Of a stretch of DNA of 64,000 nt, positions 33,770-45,789 are shown in pieces. The translations under genes were made by a program, and so were the position numbers. The DNA is from Acheta domesticus (taxonomy: Eukaryota > Arthropoda > Insecta > Orthoptera > Gryllidae). The notes under the pieces were generated by a model. It saw nothing but the letters and a program-made list of their open reading frames with translations. It made no database searches and was not told the DNA's origin. Every line of letters starts with the position of its first letter. Within the stretch, counting starts at the first letter, position 1. The DNA lies in contig JAHLJT010009436.1 in assembly GCA_031308135.1 (NCBI GenBank), forward strand, positions 216,128,786 through 216,192,785, read 5' to 3'.

Positions 33770-35060
33770 CGCTACCTCTTCCCCTCTCTTTTCGTCCTCG
33801 ATTCCTTTCTGTTCGTTTGCACTTCATTCGTACACCAACATCGCAAGTCTTTCCTTTTCCTCCGTTTCCTACCTTTTTTTATTATTCAACGTTGCCTTAA
33901 CCATTGGAAACCACCTATAGTCACTTTTTCTATAGATTCAGATCTATTGGAATGTTTATTATTCTTTTTTATTCTCTGTTCTTCTGCCGTGTTTTCACAT
34001 TTACATTTTTTTCGTTTACCATTGATTTTATTTTGACCTCAACTCGAACCTTCCGGCAATATTTACGTTTACTGTTCTCTGCATTTACACACAGTTTAAT
34101 CGTCATCAAAATCTGCAAATCCATCTCATTATCATTTAAGCTCATTAAAGTGTCACAATCTCTAACCTCAAAGTTTTTCTGCGTATTTCACCAAAACGTA
34201 CCCTTGCGCTTTCTTTAACGTCCAATGGGTCATTATTTAAAATTCCCTTTCAATATAATTTTTATATTTTATATTATATTTATCACTGACAATTCCTTGT
34301 GCATGACCCTATATTCCTTGCTTTAAGGGTTTCTGTTTCCTTTTCTCGCACTACCTTACTTGCTCTTAAGTTTTTCTGAAAATGGAGAAGAATGCAGAAA
34401 ATGATGGAAACATCAGAGAAAAAAGATGCATCATGGCGGGAAAAGTGACTTGGGTGTGGAAAATTACAAACGTAATGAAATTAAATATATAAGGAATGGA
34501 TGAAGTCGCTTGACTATTCAAACGATCGAAGCAATTTTTTTCAGAAGAAGCAATATTACTGTAAACTTGATTCACAAATAACGTTCAACGAAAAAACAAC
34601 TTAACTTGTTACATTTTAAATTTACATTGATACATAATCTTTATTTTTCACTATCTTGTATATTAATCGTTTTTTCTATAAATTGAAAAAATCTATGTAT
34701 TTTCTTAATCCCAACAACAGTACGCGGCTCTACAGGATCAACGAACCGAAACACTATTCTTTTCCCCGTTCTTGTCCATAGTTCATTCACGGGAAAAAAA
34801 TTACAGCCGAACATAAAGTACGTTGAAACTCCATTTGCGGGCAAGCTACAAAATCGATACAAGCACACAGAAGGATATCCTCACAACTTGTCGCGACGAA
34901 ACTCAAACAAAACATGCCGGACAACGACATCCATCCAAGCGAACAAAAACGGAAAGCCCTCTAACATAAGCAGGAGTCTCTACGCGGCGCATTAACGTCC
35001 GAAACGCCTGTCCGACACAGAAACTATATTCTAATAAAAATGTCATAAGCAAGTCGAGGG
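33770..35060. other. T/C-rich then AT-rich stretch
   Basis: From 33770 to about 34370 the plus strand is T- and C-rich and G-poor; after that it is AT-rich. The frame at 33904-34218 is Phe/Leu/Ser-rich as expected. No gene is called. Confidence 0.5.
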
Positions 35061-35480
35061 CGTAGGTACCTTTATTCCCCGGCGGCCCTTCGCCTTTCCC
35101 CCGCAGGAGCAGTGAAAAGGGGCTCGCTAACGCGTTCTCACCGCCTCGCCTCGTTCCGCCCGGGCCGGCAAGGCGCGGCGGCCTCGCTCACATCGACGCA
35201 GCTAAATTTCAGAAGAGACAAAGCCTCTCCCCGGATGGAGAAGCCCCTTTTGTCGCATTGTGGCAGCGGTGGCCACCGGGAGAGAGAGAGAGAAAGACAG
35301 AGCCGGAACGAGGCGAATGAAGCCATTCGTCCGCGTGGAGAAGATAAGCGTTGGGCCGTTTCTTGACAGTTCATTAACAAATGAAGTTCGGCCGGCGCGT
35401 AATGAGAGGTTGCGTGGCGGACGCGGGGCCGGGGAGACACGGTGGCGCGGCGGCAGCGGCGGGAGCGCGTGATGAGAGTG
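35060..35480. other. CpG-rich block
   Basis: Moderately CpG-rich, with a GAGAGAGAGA run at about 35280-35290. No supported gene. Confidence 0.45.
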
Positions 35481-35498
35481 TGGGAAGCCAGCGGAGAT

Positions 35499-35524
35499 GT
35501 GTGTGTGTGTGTGTGTGTGTGTGT
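35499..35524. repeat. (GT)13 microsatellite
   Basis: A perfect run of 13 GT dinucleotides. Confidence 0.95.
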
Positions 35525-35579
35525 ACGTGCGGTGGATGCCGCCACAAGTAGATGTGGGCAGTTAAGAGACGGTCTGGAC

Positions 35580-36060
35580 GCCAGGAGAATGCGCATGAGC
35601 ACAGACGAATTGGTGAGTACGGATGCTGGGGAGAGAGGCCAGAGAGATGTAATGCGGAATGCGAAGCTAAAGGGAAAGGGAAGCGAATGGTGACATGCCG
35701 AGATGTGCAATCGTGATGTCCAGTGAGTTGGGTGAAAGATAGTGAGTGAAAAGTTGGTTCATGGGGAAGAGCGCTGTTAGGATGGCATGTCTGAGGAGAA
35801 GCAAGTTCGTTGAGACATGCGTCACAGGATGGGTGAGTTAGCTGTTGGGTACGTAATTGTTAGGTGGGTAGTTGATGGGTGAATGATTAATGAGCAGATA
35901 ATTGATAGGAAAGTAATGGATGAATGTGTTAAATGATGTTGCGTTGACAAACGTTTTGCCCATGAACTTGCTGGAAGGCTGATAGTTTAGTCGGCGAGTT
36001 AGTTGATGGGCGGGAGAGATGATTGGCGAGAGAACTACCTGGTGAGCTGGTTGGACGGAA
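35580..36060. other. C-poor (plus strand) stretch
   Basis: The plus strand is rich in G, A and T with few C. It contains degenerate GTTGATGGGTGAATG and GATAATTGATAGG phrases that look like decayed tandem repeats. It joins directly to the G-rich start of the next CpG block. Confidence 0.45.
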
Positions 36061-36064
36061 GGCA

Positions 36065-36325
36065 GAGTGTCTGCCTGGTGTGTGGGTGAGGAGTGGGCGG
36101 TGGGACGGGCGGGGGCGAAGGGTGTGGGCGGCGCGGCGGCGAGCGCGAGAGCCAGCGGGTCCCGCGATACCCGCGTAATTACACGCTTGTCCGCCAGGGG
36201 CGCAGGGAGAGCTAACGAGCGCCCGCGCCACACACGTGCAATTAGCTGCCGGCGGCGGAGGCGCGCCGCAGATTACAGAGGCGCCCGCGGTGGCGCCCGC
36301 CGCGCGCCTCGCGGTCCGCGTCTTG
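36065..36325. other. CpG-rich block
   Basis: CpG-dense, non-repetitive sequence leading into the pentamer array. Opposing open frames give no coding evidence. Confidence 0.45.
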
Positions 36326-36790
36326 CTCGCCGCCCCGCCTCGCCCCGCCTCGCCTCGCTCCACCCCGCCTCCACGCGCTCCGCCCCGCTCCGCTCCGTTA
36401 CGCCCCGCTCCTCTCTGCCCCTCTCCACCCTCTCCGCCCCGCCCCTCTCCGCAGCGCCCCGCCTCGCCCTGACCCGCCCAGCCCCGCCCCGCCCCGCCTC
36501 ACGTCGCGTCGCGTCGCCTCGCCTCGCCCCGCCTCGCCTCGCCCCGCCTCGCCCGGCCTCGCCCCGCCTCGCTCCACCCTGCCCCGCCCCGCTCCGTCCT
36601 GCCTCGTCCCGCCCCACAGCGCCTCGCATCGTTTCGCCCCGCTCTGCCCCGTTACGCCCCGCTCCGCCCCGCCCCTCTCTGCCCCTCACCGCCCCGCTCC
36701 GCCCCGCCACTCTCCGCAGCGCCCCGCCTCGCACTGCCCAGCACTCCCCGCCCTGCCCCGCTCGGCCCCGTCCCGCCCCACCCACGCTCA
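36326..36790. repeat. Pentamer-based CCCCGCCTCG minisatellite
   Basis: About 460 bp of CGCCT, CGCCC and CGCTC pentamers (for example CCCCGCCTCGCC, CTCCGCCCCGCC). The 257-codon plus frame (36067-36840) and 172-codon minus frame are the Pro/Ala/Arg/Ser and Arg/Gly/Ala readings of the array and are not genes. It is the same motif class as the arrays at 29.6 kb and 59 kb. Confidence 0.85.
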
Positions 36791-37360
36791 CCTGCCTCGC
36801 CCGCCACCGGGGCTGTCACCGCCACGCATTACGCGCATGACCACTCCCTCGCCGCATCTTACACGGCGGACGAGCTTCTCATCATCACCGCCTCGGCACA
36901 CCTTACACAGCAGGCAATGCCCTCCTACTCATCATCACGTAGCCGTTCCTGACAACGTCCTCATGATACATGGGGCATGATGCATTGTCCTCGTGACCAT
37001 TCTAATGATCACTTTGCCTATCACTATTACTGCCTTCACGAGCACCGCCCACCAGTATTTTCACTAAGGCGACTTTTCTCATTTATGGCCACTCACATGC
37101 CTTAATCTTTGATGTACGCCCGCGCATTCATTCACCCACGAGTATCATTGCGCCGTTTTCTTACTACCCCTGCTACAATAATCACTTTAATACAACACCA
37201 AAAGTAAGTATAATCTGTCTTAAATCCTACATATTCCATTCGCCATGTAATCCAACTACTCGCCCGTCGAAAATTTGAAACGAAGTACCAAGAAAAAGTT
37301 ATCAAAAAAGACTTCGTGCTGTTTAAACATAGCAAACATTTTTTGGCCTCAATGAAATGG
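36791..37360. other. Mixed to AT-rich stretch
   Basis: A transition from C-rich sequence to AT-rich DNA. Phrases around CTCATCATCAC recur near 36880 and 36930. No gene is seen. Confidence 0.45.
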
Positions 37361-38060
37361 CGATGGCCGGGACTACGACCAGTTCTCCCCCTCGCAGCAA
37401 TTAAATTTTATTCTCTATTTCAAACCAATGGGCATTACGAAGCGCATTTAAAGATAAAACACATCACAACGTTATTAATTGGACAGAGGCGCGTTTATAA
37501 AAATATAAAACGCAACTGCGCGACGCAGGTCCAAGATTTGCTACCGATATAAAGCGTCTAGGATTCAGTTCCAGGGAATTTGTTTTGCTGTTCCCCGCAG
37601 CGGATTTGAGCCTTCGCGGAAATGCGAATTCCTGGCAGCCATCGTAGCGTGTCTTCGATTACAGCATCCGGCGCTCATTCATACATCAAACGTAGGTGAA
37701 ATTATTACCCCGGTTAACACCCGTTCATTATCCACACATTCCATATATGAGCAGATATTACGTCTATTGCATCATTTGCATATATTACCGAGCAATATTT
37801 TGACGTGTGTTAGTATAGCGAAGAGATATTAACGAAATAGAACCCAGAAAGGAATCGATGTTCATAACCGTGACGGTCAAATGACTTCCGATTATAACGT
37901 CATCCGATGTAGGAACAAAGTTTCAAAAAATTATTAAAAGCCCCCGTATATCCATCAGCCTCCTGATAACACGGATCTTCGTTAAAAAATCGCCGATATA
38001 TTTAATATGTAAATTTCACGGGGCCAGATAATCCCGATTACCGTTATTTTAATTAAAATT
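37360..38060. promoter_or_regulatory. Candidate conserved non-coding/enhancer-like segment
   Basis: About 700 bp of non-repetitive, balanced composition with many factor-site cores: TTATTAATTGG near 37471, CATTTGCATATAT near 37775, ATTATAACGTCAT near 37893, and CCAGATAATCCCGATTACC near 38023-38041 (GATA and TAATCC/Otx-type). It is flanked by low-complexity DNA on both sides. The lack of stop-free frames argues against coding. Conservation cannot be tested here. Confidence 0.22.
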
Positions 38061-38360
38061 AAGCACGCCTCCATGAGAGCGGGCGGAATCGACCAAGTGG
38101 ATCGAGCGCGGACGGAGCGGGGGATGGGGAATGCGGACGGGCCGCCGGGATGAGGACGGGCGGGATGAGGACGGGCGAGATGAGGTGCGGAAGAGGCGAG
38201 CGGCGAGAAGGCACGTGGGATCCCGGCGCGGCGGCCGGGCTGGGCCGCGCCGGGCGAAGCGCTCGCAGAGCCGCGTGCGGGTAAACGAGCTTACGCAGGG
38301 CAGGCGCCGCGCCGCCTCCGGAGAGGGACCGGGAAGGCAAGCCAGGGCGTAGGCTGCCAC
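38060..38360. other. CpG-rich block with short tandem repeat
   Basis: CpG-dense. GGGATGAGGACGGGC occurs twice in tandem at about 38146-38175, with degenerate neighbours. No gene is seen. Confidence 0.5.
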
Positions 38361-38369
38361 AGGCAGGTA

Positions 38370-39057
38370 TAGTGATGTGACATCAACAGCAGAACATCGA
38401 TGATCATAATGAGCACATCGATGTTCATAATACATCGATCAAAAACCACAGATCTTTTTAAACATCGATGTTTTTTGGTCGATGTTTTTTGGTCAACTTT
38501 AAAACATCGATGTTTTTTGGTAAACTTTAAAACATCGATGTTTTTTGGTCAACTTTAAAACATCGATGTTTTTTGGTCAACTTTAAAACATCGATGTTTT
38601 AAAGTTGGTTTAGTCAACTCTAACATTGAATTCGGACGCAACAATATTTAATTTGACAGTTGCCGCGCACATTCATTTATAAATAAAATTTAACTGAAAA
38701 CAAAGTTAAAAACGCAACTCCATGCGCAAAATACGAGGTAAGTCGTAGGAAATACCGAACTATCTGGATCAACTCGGGCGAGGAATAATACATTGTTCGA
38801 TGAAGGTAGTACAAATCACGCTCGTTTGGTTCGAACACATTGACGTGGTACCAACAGTTACTATTTCATCTTTTACCTTTTACAAAATTGTGATTATGGT
38901 CATGTTTTACCCGAACAAAATATCAAAAACCTAAAAACATCGAGCCCGAAACATCGATGTTAAAATAACATCAGTTTCAATACACCGATATTTAAAACAT
39001 TGATATTTGTATAGAAACATCAACATTGAAAACATCGACATCGATGTCACATCCCTA
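38370..39057. mobile_element. hAT-like non-autonomous element rich in ACATCGATGT
   Basis: The left end is TAGTGATGTGACATC and the right end read inward is TAGGGATGTGACATC, so 14 of 15 bases match. YAGGG-type starts fit hAT termini. The element is 688 bp, has no coding frame, and is packed with ACATCGATGT palindromes at both ends and in an internal 28-bp tandem repeat. The 8-bp flanks (GGCAGGTA and GCGCGGTG) do not match, so the target duplication is lost or the ends are slightly misplaced. Confidence 0.65.
38461..38606. repeat. 28-bp tandem repeat inside the element
   Basis: The phrase AAAACATCGATGTTTT recurs at 38501, 38529, 38557 and 38585, exactly 28 bp apart, separated by TTGGTCAACTTT. 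Each unit has the self-complementary ACATCGATGT core. A partial copy precedes at 38461-38500. Confidence 0.9.
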
Positions 39058-39059
39058 GC

Positions 39060-41190
39060 GCGGTGCAGTGCGGTGTGGTTGTGACTTACGGCTTGTACAA
39101 AATAATTGTTATGAAATAAGTATTACAGAGTGAGAGAAGCAAAGAATGAGCTCACTAGGGAAGTAAAAAATGAGAAGTGAATGAATATCCGAAAACACGA
39201 CAAATCTAATAAATATTTAAAAGTCTCTTGAAACAAATATTTAAACCAAAAAAGCCAACAAAACTTCCCCAACCGATTATCTGAATTATGAGAGCAATTC
39301 ATTTAACGACCTAGTTGTCATATCATTTAAAAACGATTTTTCAAATAGCGCTACATTTCATGTATTTCCAAATAGTTGGAATATTCCTTTGAAATACCAT
39401 GTGTACATTACTAAAATAAGAGGTAGCAGAATACTAGCTATCTAAATCGATTTTCTCATATATCGTTAAGACTTTTTTCAGAGGATATTGAAACCATTAA
39501 TCACTTCGAATCCATTAACCATTGATATTTAAGTAACTGTATACCATTCTACATAAGAACTAGTAGAACTGCTTGTGTTTAGCTGGGATAACGAATAACC
39601 TTTGGTGATCGTTCGAAGTAGCTACCAGTACCTTTTGCGCTGGCACTGGGAAGAATGAAGTCAGAGTTGTTCTTGATGAAAACGGAAGTGAAACGACGAT
39701 GATTATTAATTACACACCTGATGTAATGGTACAGTGATATTTATTTCAGGAAATGTGTGGGGTAAATTAAATGGTCTAAACAAAGTTGGTTATTGAAGAT
39801 AGACAAAAAACAACAGTATAAAATTACAAATTATTAGTTTTAAAATTCAATTAAAACTCCAGAATTTTTTGCGTAGTTTGAAGGATTCATTTATTTTAGA
39901 GGCATTTTATTTACTCATATTAACATTTTGTTAGTGGACTCGTAAATCAGTTCAATTTTTACACAGAAAGTATGTTATTCACAATTTTTTTGCTTTCGTC
40001 AAACTATGCACGGACTTCAATGTTTCTAACGACTGCTCGCGCTCAGATTTTGTTTTTGGTCGGAATTAAATTCGCATGCAATATTCTCTCTCTCCCCCTC
40101 CCCTCTCACTCCCTCTTCCTCTCTCTCGTAATGTTTACAAACTAATCATATGCATTTATCTGCATTTCTAGTCCTGAGGTTTCACAGAGTACACAAATTT
40201 TCGTCTAATGAATAATTGAATCAGAATACTGATTCGTTCAGTAAAGGATATAGCAAACAGCAATGCACATATGTTGGCAGTATTGTCATTTATTAAGAAC
40301 CCTATGAAATGTAGATGATTATAGACATGCGTACACAATGTCTGCGCTCAATATTCATTTATTCATTTGCCAGGGTGAAAATGCATTGCTTCTCTACGAT
40401 AGATATTTTCTATGTTGCAATTTCAGACGCAATGGAGCTTACATGTACGACGCACCAGGGGGAAAACGGGTGCATTACATAAAATAACGAATTGTTCTTG
40501 TAATAACTGAGGGGTGGAATACCTAAAGCAGGTCGGGATTTCATAGAATTCTCGTTCCATTCTTTTCATTGTTTGGCTTCCGCAGTTAGTTAAAAAAGTA
40601 TTGTTTTCTTTCCTTTCGTATATTACGACAGAATTTGAACACAAAAAATTATAAAAATACCAATTTCCTGAAAATGTGAGATTGTATGTTTTGACTCGAA
40701 AGCAAGGGGTCAACTGAGTATGGTTTTGTCAACTGAATCAGGCCCAGCATCATGAGACGCTGTCTCACTTGGCGCTCCTTTCCTTGTGACTGGCTTGTAT
40801 TTCCTCCTAGTCTCATCGTCAAAAGAGTTCAATGACTAATAGCTTGGATCCAATTTAGGTGTGAGATCCAAATGTTAAAAAAACGAGCGTCAGTTTACAA
40901 ATCACAAACAAAATTACAGCAACTATTTTAATGTATCTAAGAGGACCACTGATACCGCCTACGATTGGCGTGGCATTGTCACAATACTCGTGAATATCAG
41001 AGGGGCTGATAAAAAAAATTACTTGGGGTCTTACGTGGATACATTTACGTGGAGTCTTTGGGTCTCTGAAATGGTAAGTGAAAGTGAATTTTAAATTATA
41101 ATTTCTATCAAAACAGTTACAACATGTATGGAATAGATGTTCTCCTTACCCTTAATTTTTTTATTACTTCCTAAATATGATTGATTTCGA
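39060..41190. other. AT-rich stretch, no gene seen
   Basis: About 2.1 kb of AT-rich DNA with a CTCTCTCTCCCCCTCCCC pyrimidine run near 40086-40130. Frames up to 96 codons resemble no known protein. Confidence 0.55.
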
Positions 41191-41660
41191 GGGCGGTTTT
41201 AATGACACAGCAAGGGCCGAGTTTGGGGACGCGGCGCCGGCCGTGCAACCGCGCTGCAACAGGAGCGCGTCCGCGTTGAAACCGGACCGGGAGGCGTCGA
41301 CCGCGGACAAACCGACCTGGGTGTCACGCAGGTGTCGAAGCCGTTAATTGAGATCGGGCGCGAAGAGGGGGCCCAGAGGCCACGAGCTCCTCAGGGCGCC
41401 AGCCCAGGGGCCAGACGAAGCCCCGCGACGACGCTCTGGGGCTTCGAGCTCACGCCTCCACACCGACGCCCTCGACCCCGCCCCCCTTCCCCCGCCCCCG
41501 CAGTTGCGCCACGGTCCCCCCAGAGGGAGGCCCCCGACACCCGGGGACATGTGTTCGGCGCACGCATGAGCGCGCGACGGTCACTCGACACCGCGGGCCG
41601 ACCCGCGCGAAAATCCGGAGGAAGAAGCCGCTTCGGGCCTGGGCCACGGAGGTGCGCTGT
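41190..41660. other. CpG island
   Basis: A sharply bounded CpG-dense block of about 460 bp, without a dominant repeat, between AT-rich DNA on both sides. Six overlapping frames of 65-134 codons are open on both strands. A promoter for an unseen transcript is possible; no TATA box or splice-supported exon was found. Confidence 0.55.
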
Positions 41661-43620
41661 GGCTACCTCGCACGCAACAAACAAAATAAGGCAATACTCT
41701 CGAAGTGGGGAAGTTCAGTATCTGCAACAATTATAGGAAGAAAATTCAAATAATCACGGATGGATAAATTATATTTTCTGGCAAGTATTATACTTCATTT
41801 TGTATATTTGCGCTATGTAAACGAAAGCAAAAATGTTGAACTTAAATTGCCTATGTTATTGCACAAACGGATACATTTTACTTGTAATATTGCTTTCAAT
41901 ATTTCGTAATACTGTAATTAATATTTTTAGTTTCTGTCTGTGTTTTTAATTTTTCAATATTTTGAATCAATTCACAATTTCAATATTTCAAATGATTGAG
42001 CAACATAATTGATATAATTTCGTAATATTGCTTTCAATTATACATAATACTTAGTATCAGGCCTCATTGCAAGTATCATTATTTTGCCTTATATTAGAGA
42101 AAATGTGTTGCTACACCACTCATTTATGGCACGAAAGAAAAAAAAAAACTAAACAAATGGAATATCCGTTTATCTCAATTTGCTAGAGGAATATTACTTC
42201 AAAAGTATTATTTCAATTAAAAAATGAGATTTTCTAAAATCAGTAACAATATTGTATTACGGGATGAGCAGCACTTCACCAGGATAGAAAGGTCAATTTT
42301 CAAATTCCATCAGATAAAAAGAAGTTTGCTTGTTCTAATTTTCTATGTCGGCTCCCAAGTTATTTTATTCAATGAGTAGTACCCTACCAGACATTTCCCG
42401 GGAAGAGTGAAGGTTGAAAACATTTTTATTAATGACGAATACTAAACAATGCATTTTGAGAGTATGTTTGAAAGATTAGCATTTACATAATAAGTATTTA
42501 TTCATGATAAAAATATTCAATTATACACTACTTTTTCCCCGCCTGTGAATTTACTGTTCACCAATTTAATGAGACAATATATGGCAAATGCGACGGCGCA
42601 TGATAGGGCCTTAAACTTCTGTATTCAGCTTTGTAAAAAGGGGTCCAAAAAATTTATATTACTCTTTGACAGTGAAAATATTTGGAAAGGGGAGACATAC
42701 AACTGTGATTCTTCCTTGCTATTTCAGTAGGATGTTTTGTCAGATGTTCTTGCGATTACGTGTGTTCAAAGTGATCATAATCAGCAGCTACACGTTAATG
42801 CCACTGAACTGTGATAGAGTGTATAAATTTTCTTTTTCGGCCTCTCTGTACAACATAAAGCAATGCAACGCTTTAATTGCACGACAATGCTTTTTTAACT
42901 GAAATAAGGGTATTCCGTTACCAACAATGTTCTTTTCAGACAATTTTTACGTACGCTATAGTTTGGGAAAACTAAGAAAGAACGGAATACAAGACATCAC
43001 CTTCAGAACATAACATTATTATTTCAAATACATGACTTCGAATAATGAGACACATTTGTACAAAAGTGGACTGATGATATACAGAGCTATTCCGCCATTC
43101 CGTTTAGTTTTCCTGCTGATTAATTAACAGAGTATTTGTGTGTGAAACAAACATATCAAAGTGATAATACAAATAATAGGAATTATAATTTAGACAATGA
43201 ATATGCATCACTGCTTTCGAATACTTGTTTCCGAATTATCACTGGTATTATCATTGCTTTATTAATTACACTGGAAAAAATATAATTGTATTACCCAGCG
43301 TGAATAGATTACAACATTACAAATACACTAACGCACAGCATAGTAAATTAATAAACTGAGTTGTTACCTGAAATGCGAAATCCTATTAATGCGTAACTGT
43401 AAATGCAGGGAGCGCTGAAGTGGTCATACGCACATTAATGTGATCAGACTAAGTTTCCACAAAGGTTATTAACACTAGCACTGGTCGTTAGCACGGTATA
43501 TATTGAGAAACTTAATACGTCCAGATCCCCCGAAGATCGGAGAAACCATCTCCACGACCAGAGAACACCGATTTAAATGTTCTTTCATAAGTACAACAGA
43601 GTGAAAATTATGTGCTTTCC
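41660..43620. other. AT-rich stretch, no gene seen
   Basis: About 1.9 kb of AT-rich DNA. TATTGCTTTCAAT-type phrases recur near 41890 and 42030. No gene is recognised. Confidence 0.55.
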
Positions 43621-43679
43621 ACTGGCTCCCCTTTCTTCGCAGAAGCTGTTAAATGCTGGAGTCCAATTAAAAACGAGCT

Positions 43680-43800
43680 AAAAATGAGTCGATGCTTGGA
43701 GAGCGGCTGCTCGCCGCCCGTTTCAAGGAGTGGAGCGCCCTCGAGGCTGGGCCCTGCGGGGGGCGAGCAGCAGGCGAGAGCTCGCCAACTCATGGAGCAC
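43680..43800. other. Short GC-rich patch
   Basis: About 110 bp of GC-rich sequence immediately before the 24-bp minisatellite. No feature is recognised. Confidence 0.4.
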
Positions 43801-43821
43801 ACAATGATGGGTAAAAAACTT

Positions 43822-44300
43822 CTAATTCTAATTATAATGCTTTTTCTAATTCGTCTTTTAATTCTAATTCTCATTCGTCTTTAAATTCTAATTCTCATTC
43901 GTCTTTAAATTCTAATTCTCATTCGTCTTTTAATGCTAATTCTCATTCGTCTTTTAATGCTAATTCTCATTCGTCTTTTAATTCTAATTCTCATTCGTCT
44001 TTAAATTCTAATTCTCATTCGTCTTTAAATTCTAATTCTCATTCGTCTTTTAATGCTAATTCTCATTAGTCTTTAAATTCTAATTCTCATTCGTCTTTCA
44101 ATTCTATTTCTCATTCGTCTTTAAATTCTAATTCTCATTCGTCTTTAAATTCTAATTCTCATTCGTCTTTTAATGCTAATTCTCATTCGTCTTTAAATTC
44201 TAATTCTCATTCGTCTTTTAATTATAATTCTCATTGGTCGTTTAATTCAAATTCTTATTCGCCTTTTAATTTTAATTTTTGTTCATCCTTTAATTCTAAA
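43822..44300. repeat. 24-bp AT-rich minisatellite, about 20 copies
   Basis: Units read TCTAATTCTCATTCG followed by TCTTTAAAT, with TTTTAATGC and TTTTAATTC variants; edge copies are more diverged. Unlike the GC-rich arrays in this window, it is AT-rich with a strong T-over-A skew on plus. Confidence 0.9.
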
Positions 44301-45110
44301 TCATCATCTATTTATTTCCATTTCTCTTCTCTTGTTCTTTCTCCTTTTACTTCTTGAAGCTTGTTAAAAAGAAAACCACAACGCGAATGGGTTTTTTGAG
44401 TCATAACAGCGAATTTGTAACATTCAGTTAAGTATCTAGGCGTTCAATGACTAGCATTACTGCATCACGTGTGGTATCTTAGATAATTTTCAAATCTGAT
44501 CGTGAAGAACGTTCGTAGTGAATATAAATCATAATTGTATAATTCAATATTTTTACATTCTTCACAATAATACATGAAAACTTGTAATATTCGATATGAT
44601 ATCGTCTTTCATAAACCGCCAATTATGCTGTTATGGAATTTTCCATACTTTCGCCTTCCTTTGCTTTCCATTCTGTGTGATTATTTTACTTCACATTCTG
44701 AAACCAAGGGTCAAATTTTCACTTTTTATTTTAGTGAAAGCAAGACCATTAAACAAATTGTACAACAAAAAGTTAAGAATCCCAATCGATTCTTTGAAAT
44801 GTTACCAATGCAGACAATAGTCTTGTTTTACCACATGCGGATATACAACATGATTATTTCATTTATAAATCCCAATGACAAAAATACTCATATCTTATAA
44901 ACGCTTTAAACTGATATATTTTCCAGATTCTACTATTTGTACTAATTTTTAAGCTGGAAAAATACACTTTTAGATAGAAAACTCCTATTCTAAAGTTGAA
45001 AAAGCAAACTTGACAATAAGATTAATATCTACAATACTTATTTTAAAGACTCTTAGCCTATCCATAAAGAGTCAGGGGGAAATGTATACATCACTTCATT
45101 ATCGTAGGCC
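44300..45110. other. AT-rich stretch
   Basis: AT-rich DNA. The 108-codon frame at 44574-44900 has no recognisable domain. Near 45073-45123 the CAGGGGGAAATG...CATTACCCCCTG arrangement forms short inverted ends 51 bp apart, possibly a tiny MITE remnant. Confidence 0.45.
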
Positions 45111-45500
45111 CCATTACCCCCTGCATTCTTTACTCCTCCGATGACCACTTCCGCTCCCCTCCGCGGGCCGGCTTTCATTCCCTAGCCAATGCCTTGGGCC
45201 CGCTTCTGTGTTTCGGAGGGTTTCTCAATTCGCTCCCGGCGAGGCGATTCGCTGCCGTTAAGGGCCGAGGGCGGGAGGGCCTTCCATCGGCGCGTTCAAC
45301 AGCGAACGGCTCTGAGCCCCGGATCCACGGCAGCTCTGAAAAGGCTCCGTTGAATCACACGAACGGGGCCGCTCCCGCTCTTTCCCCGCCTCCCCTTGCT
45401 TCGGCAACGCTCCTCTTCACCCCGCCCGGGCCCACACAGCCCCGCCTTTCGTGGGCCAGAGCCTTGACCCGTTGTGCCCCTGACAAGCTCCCAACTTCGC
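45110..45500. other. CpG-rich block
   Basis: A GC-rich block with moderate CpG density and a C-rich plus strand in its second half. No supported gene. Confidence 0.45.
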
Positions 45501-45508
45501 ACCCCGCC

Positions 45509-45690
45509 CATACTTCTAGCATTTAACTCACTTCGACTCCGTCCAGACTACCAGCACGCAACTCATTTCGCACCCCGCCCATACTTCCAGCATTTAACTC
45601 ACTTCGACTCCGTCCAGACTACCAGCACGCAACTCATTTCGCACCCTGCCCAGACTACCAACACGCAATTCACTTCGCACCCCGCCATGC
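45509..45690. repeat. 71-bp tandem repeat, about 2.5 copies
   Basis: A unit starting CATACTTCTAGCATTTAACT at 45509 recurs at 45580 with few differences, followed by a diverged partial copy containing GCACCCTGCCCAGACTACCA. Within each unit the phrase CAACTCATTTCGCACC is itself a sub-repeat of AACTCACTTCGACTCC, pointing to an older shorter unit. Confidence 0.85.
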
Positions 45691-45789
45691 ACACCTCCCT
45701 GCACCCTCCGCCACGCGCCAGTCCTTCACGCGACATTACGTTCCCTCAGGCCTCACCTCCCCTCTCCGTTCCATTTCCGCTCCGATCCC

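Noticed and set aside
33086..33920. 222- and 276-codon plus-strand ORFs
   Set aside because: Both span the 15-bp GCCGCCTCCTCTAAC array. No signal peptide, domain or non-repetitive conserved part was recognised.
36067..36840. 257-codon Pro/Ala/Arg-rich ORF
   Set aside because: It is a reading of the CCCCG pentamer array, with an overlapping minus-strand frame of similar quality.
38461..38606. CRISPR array
   Set aside because: The 28-bp units are contiguous, without unique spacers, and lie in a eukaryotic transposon.
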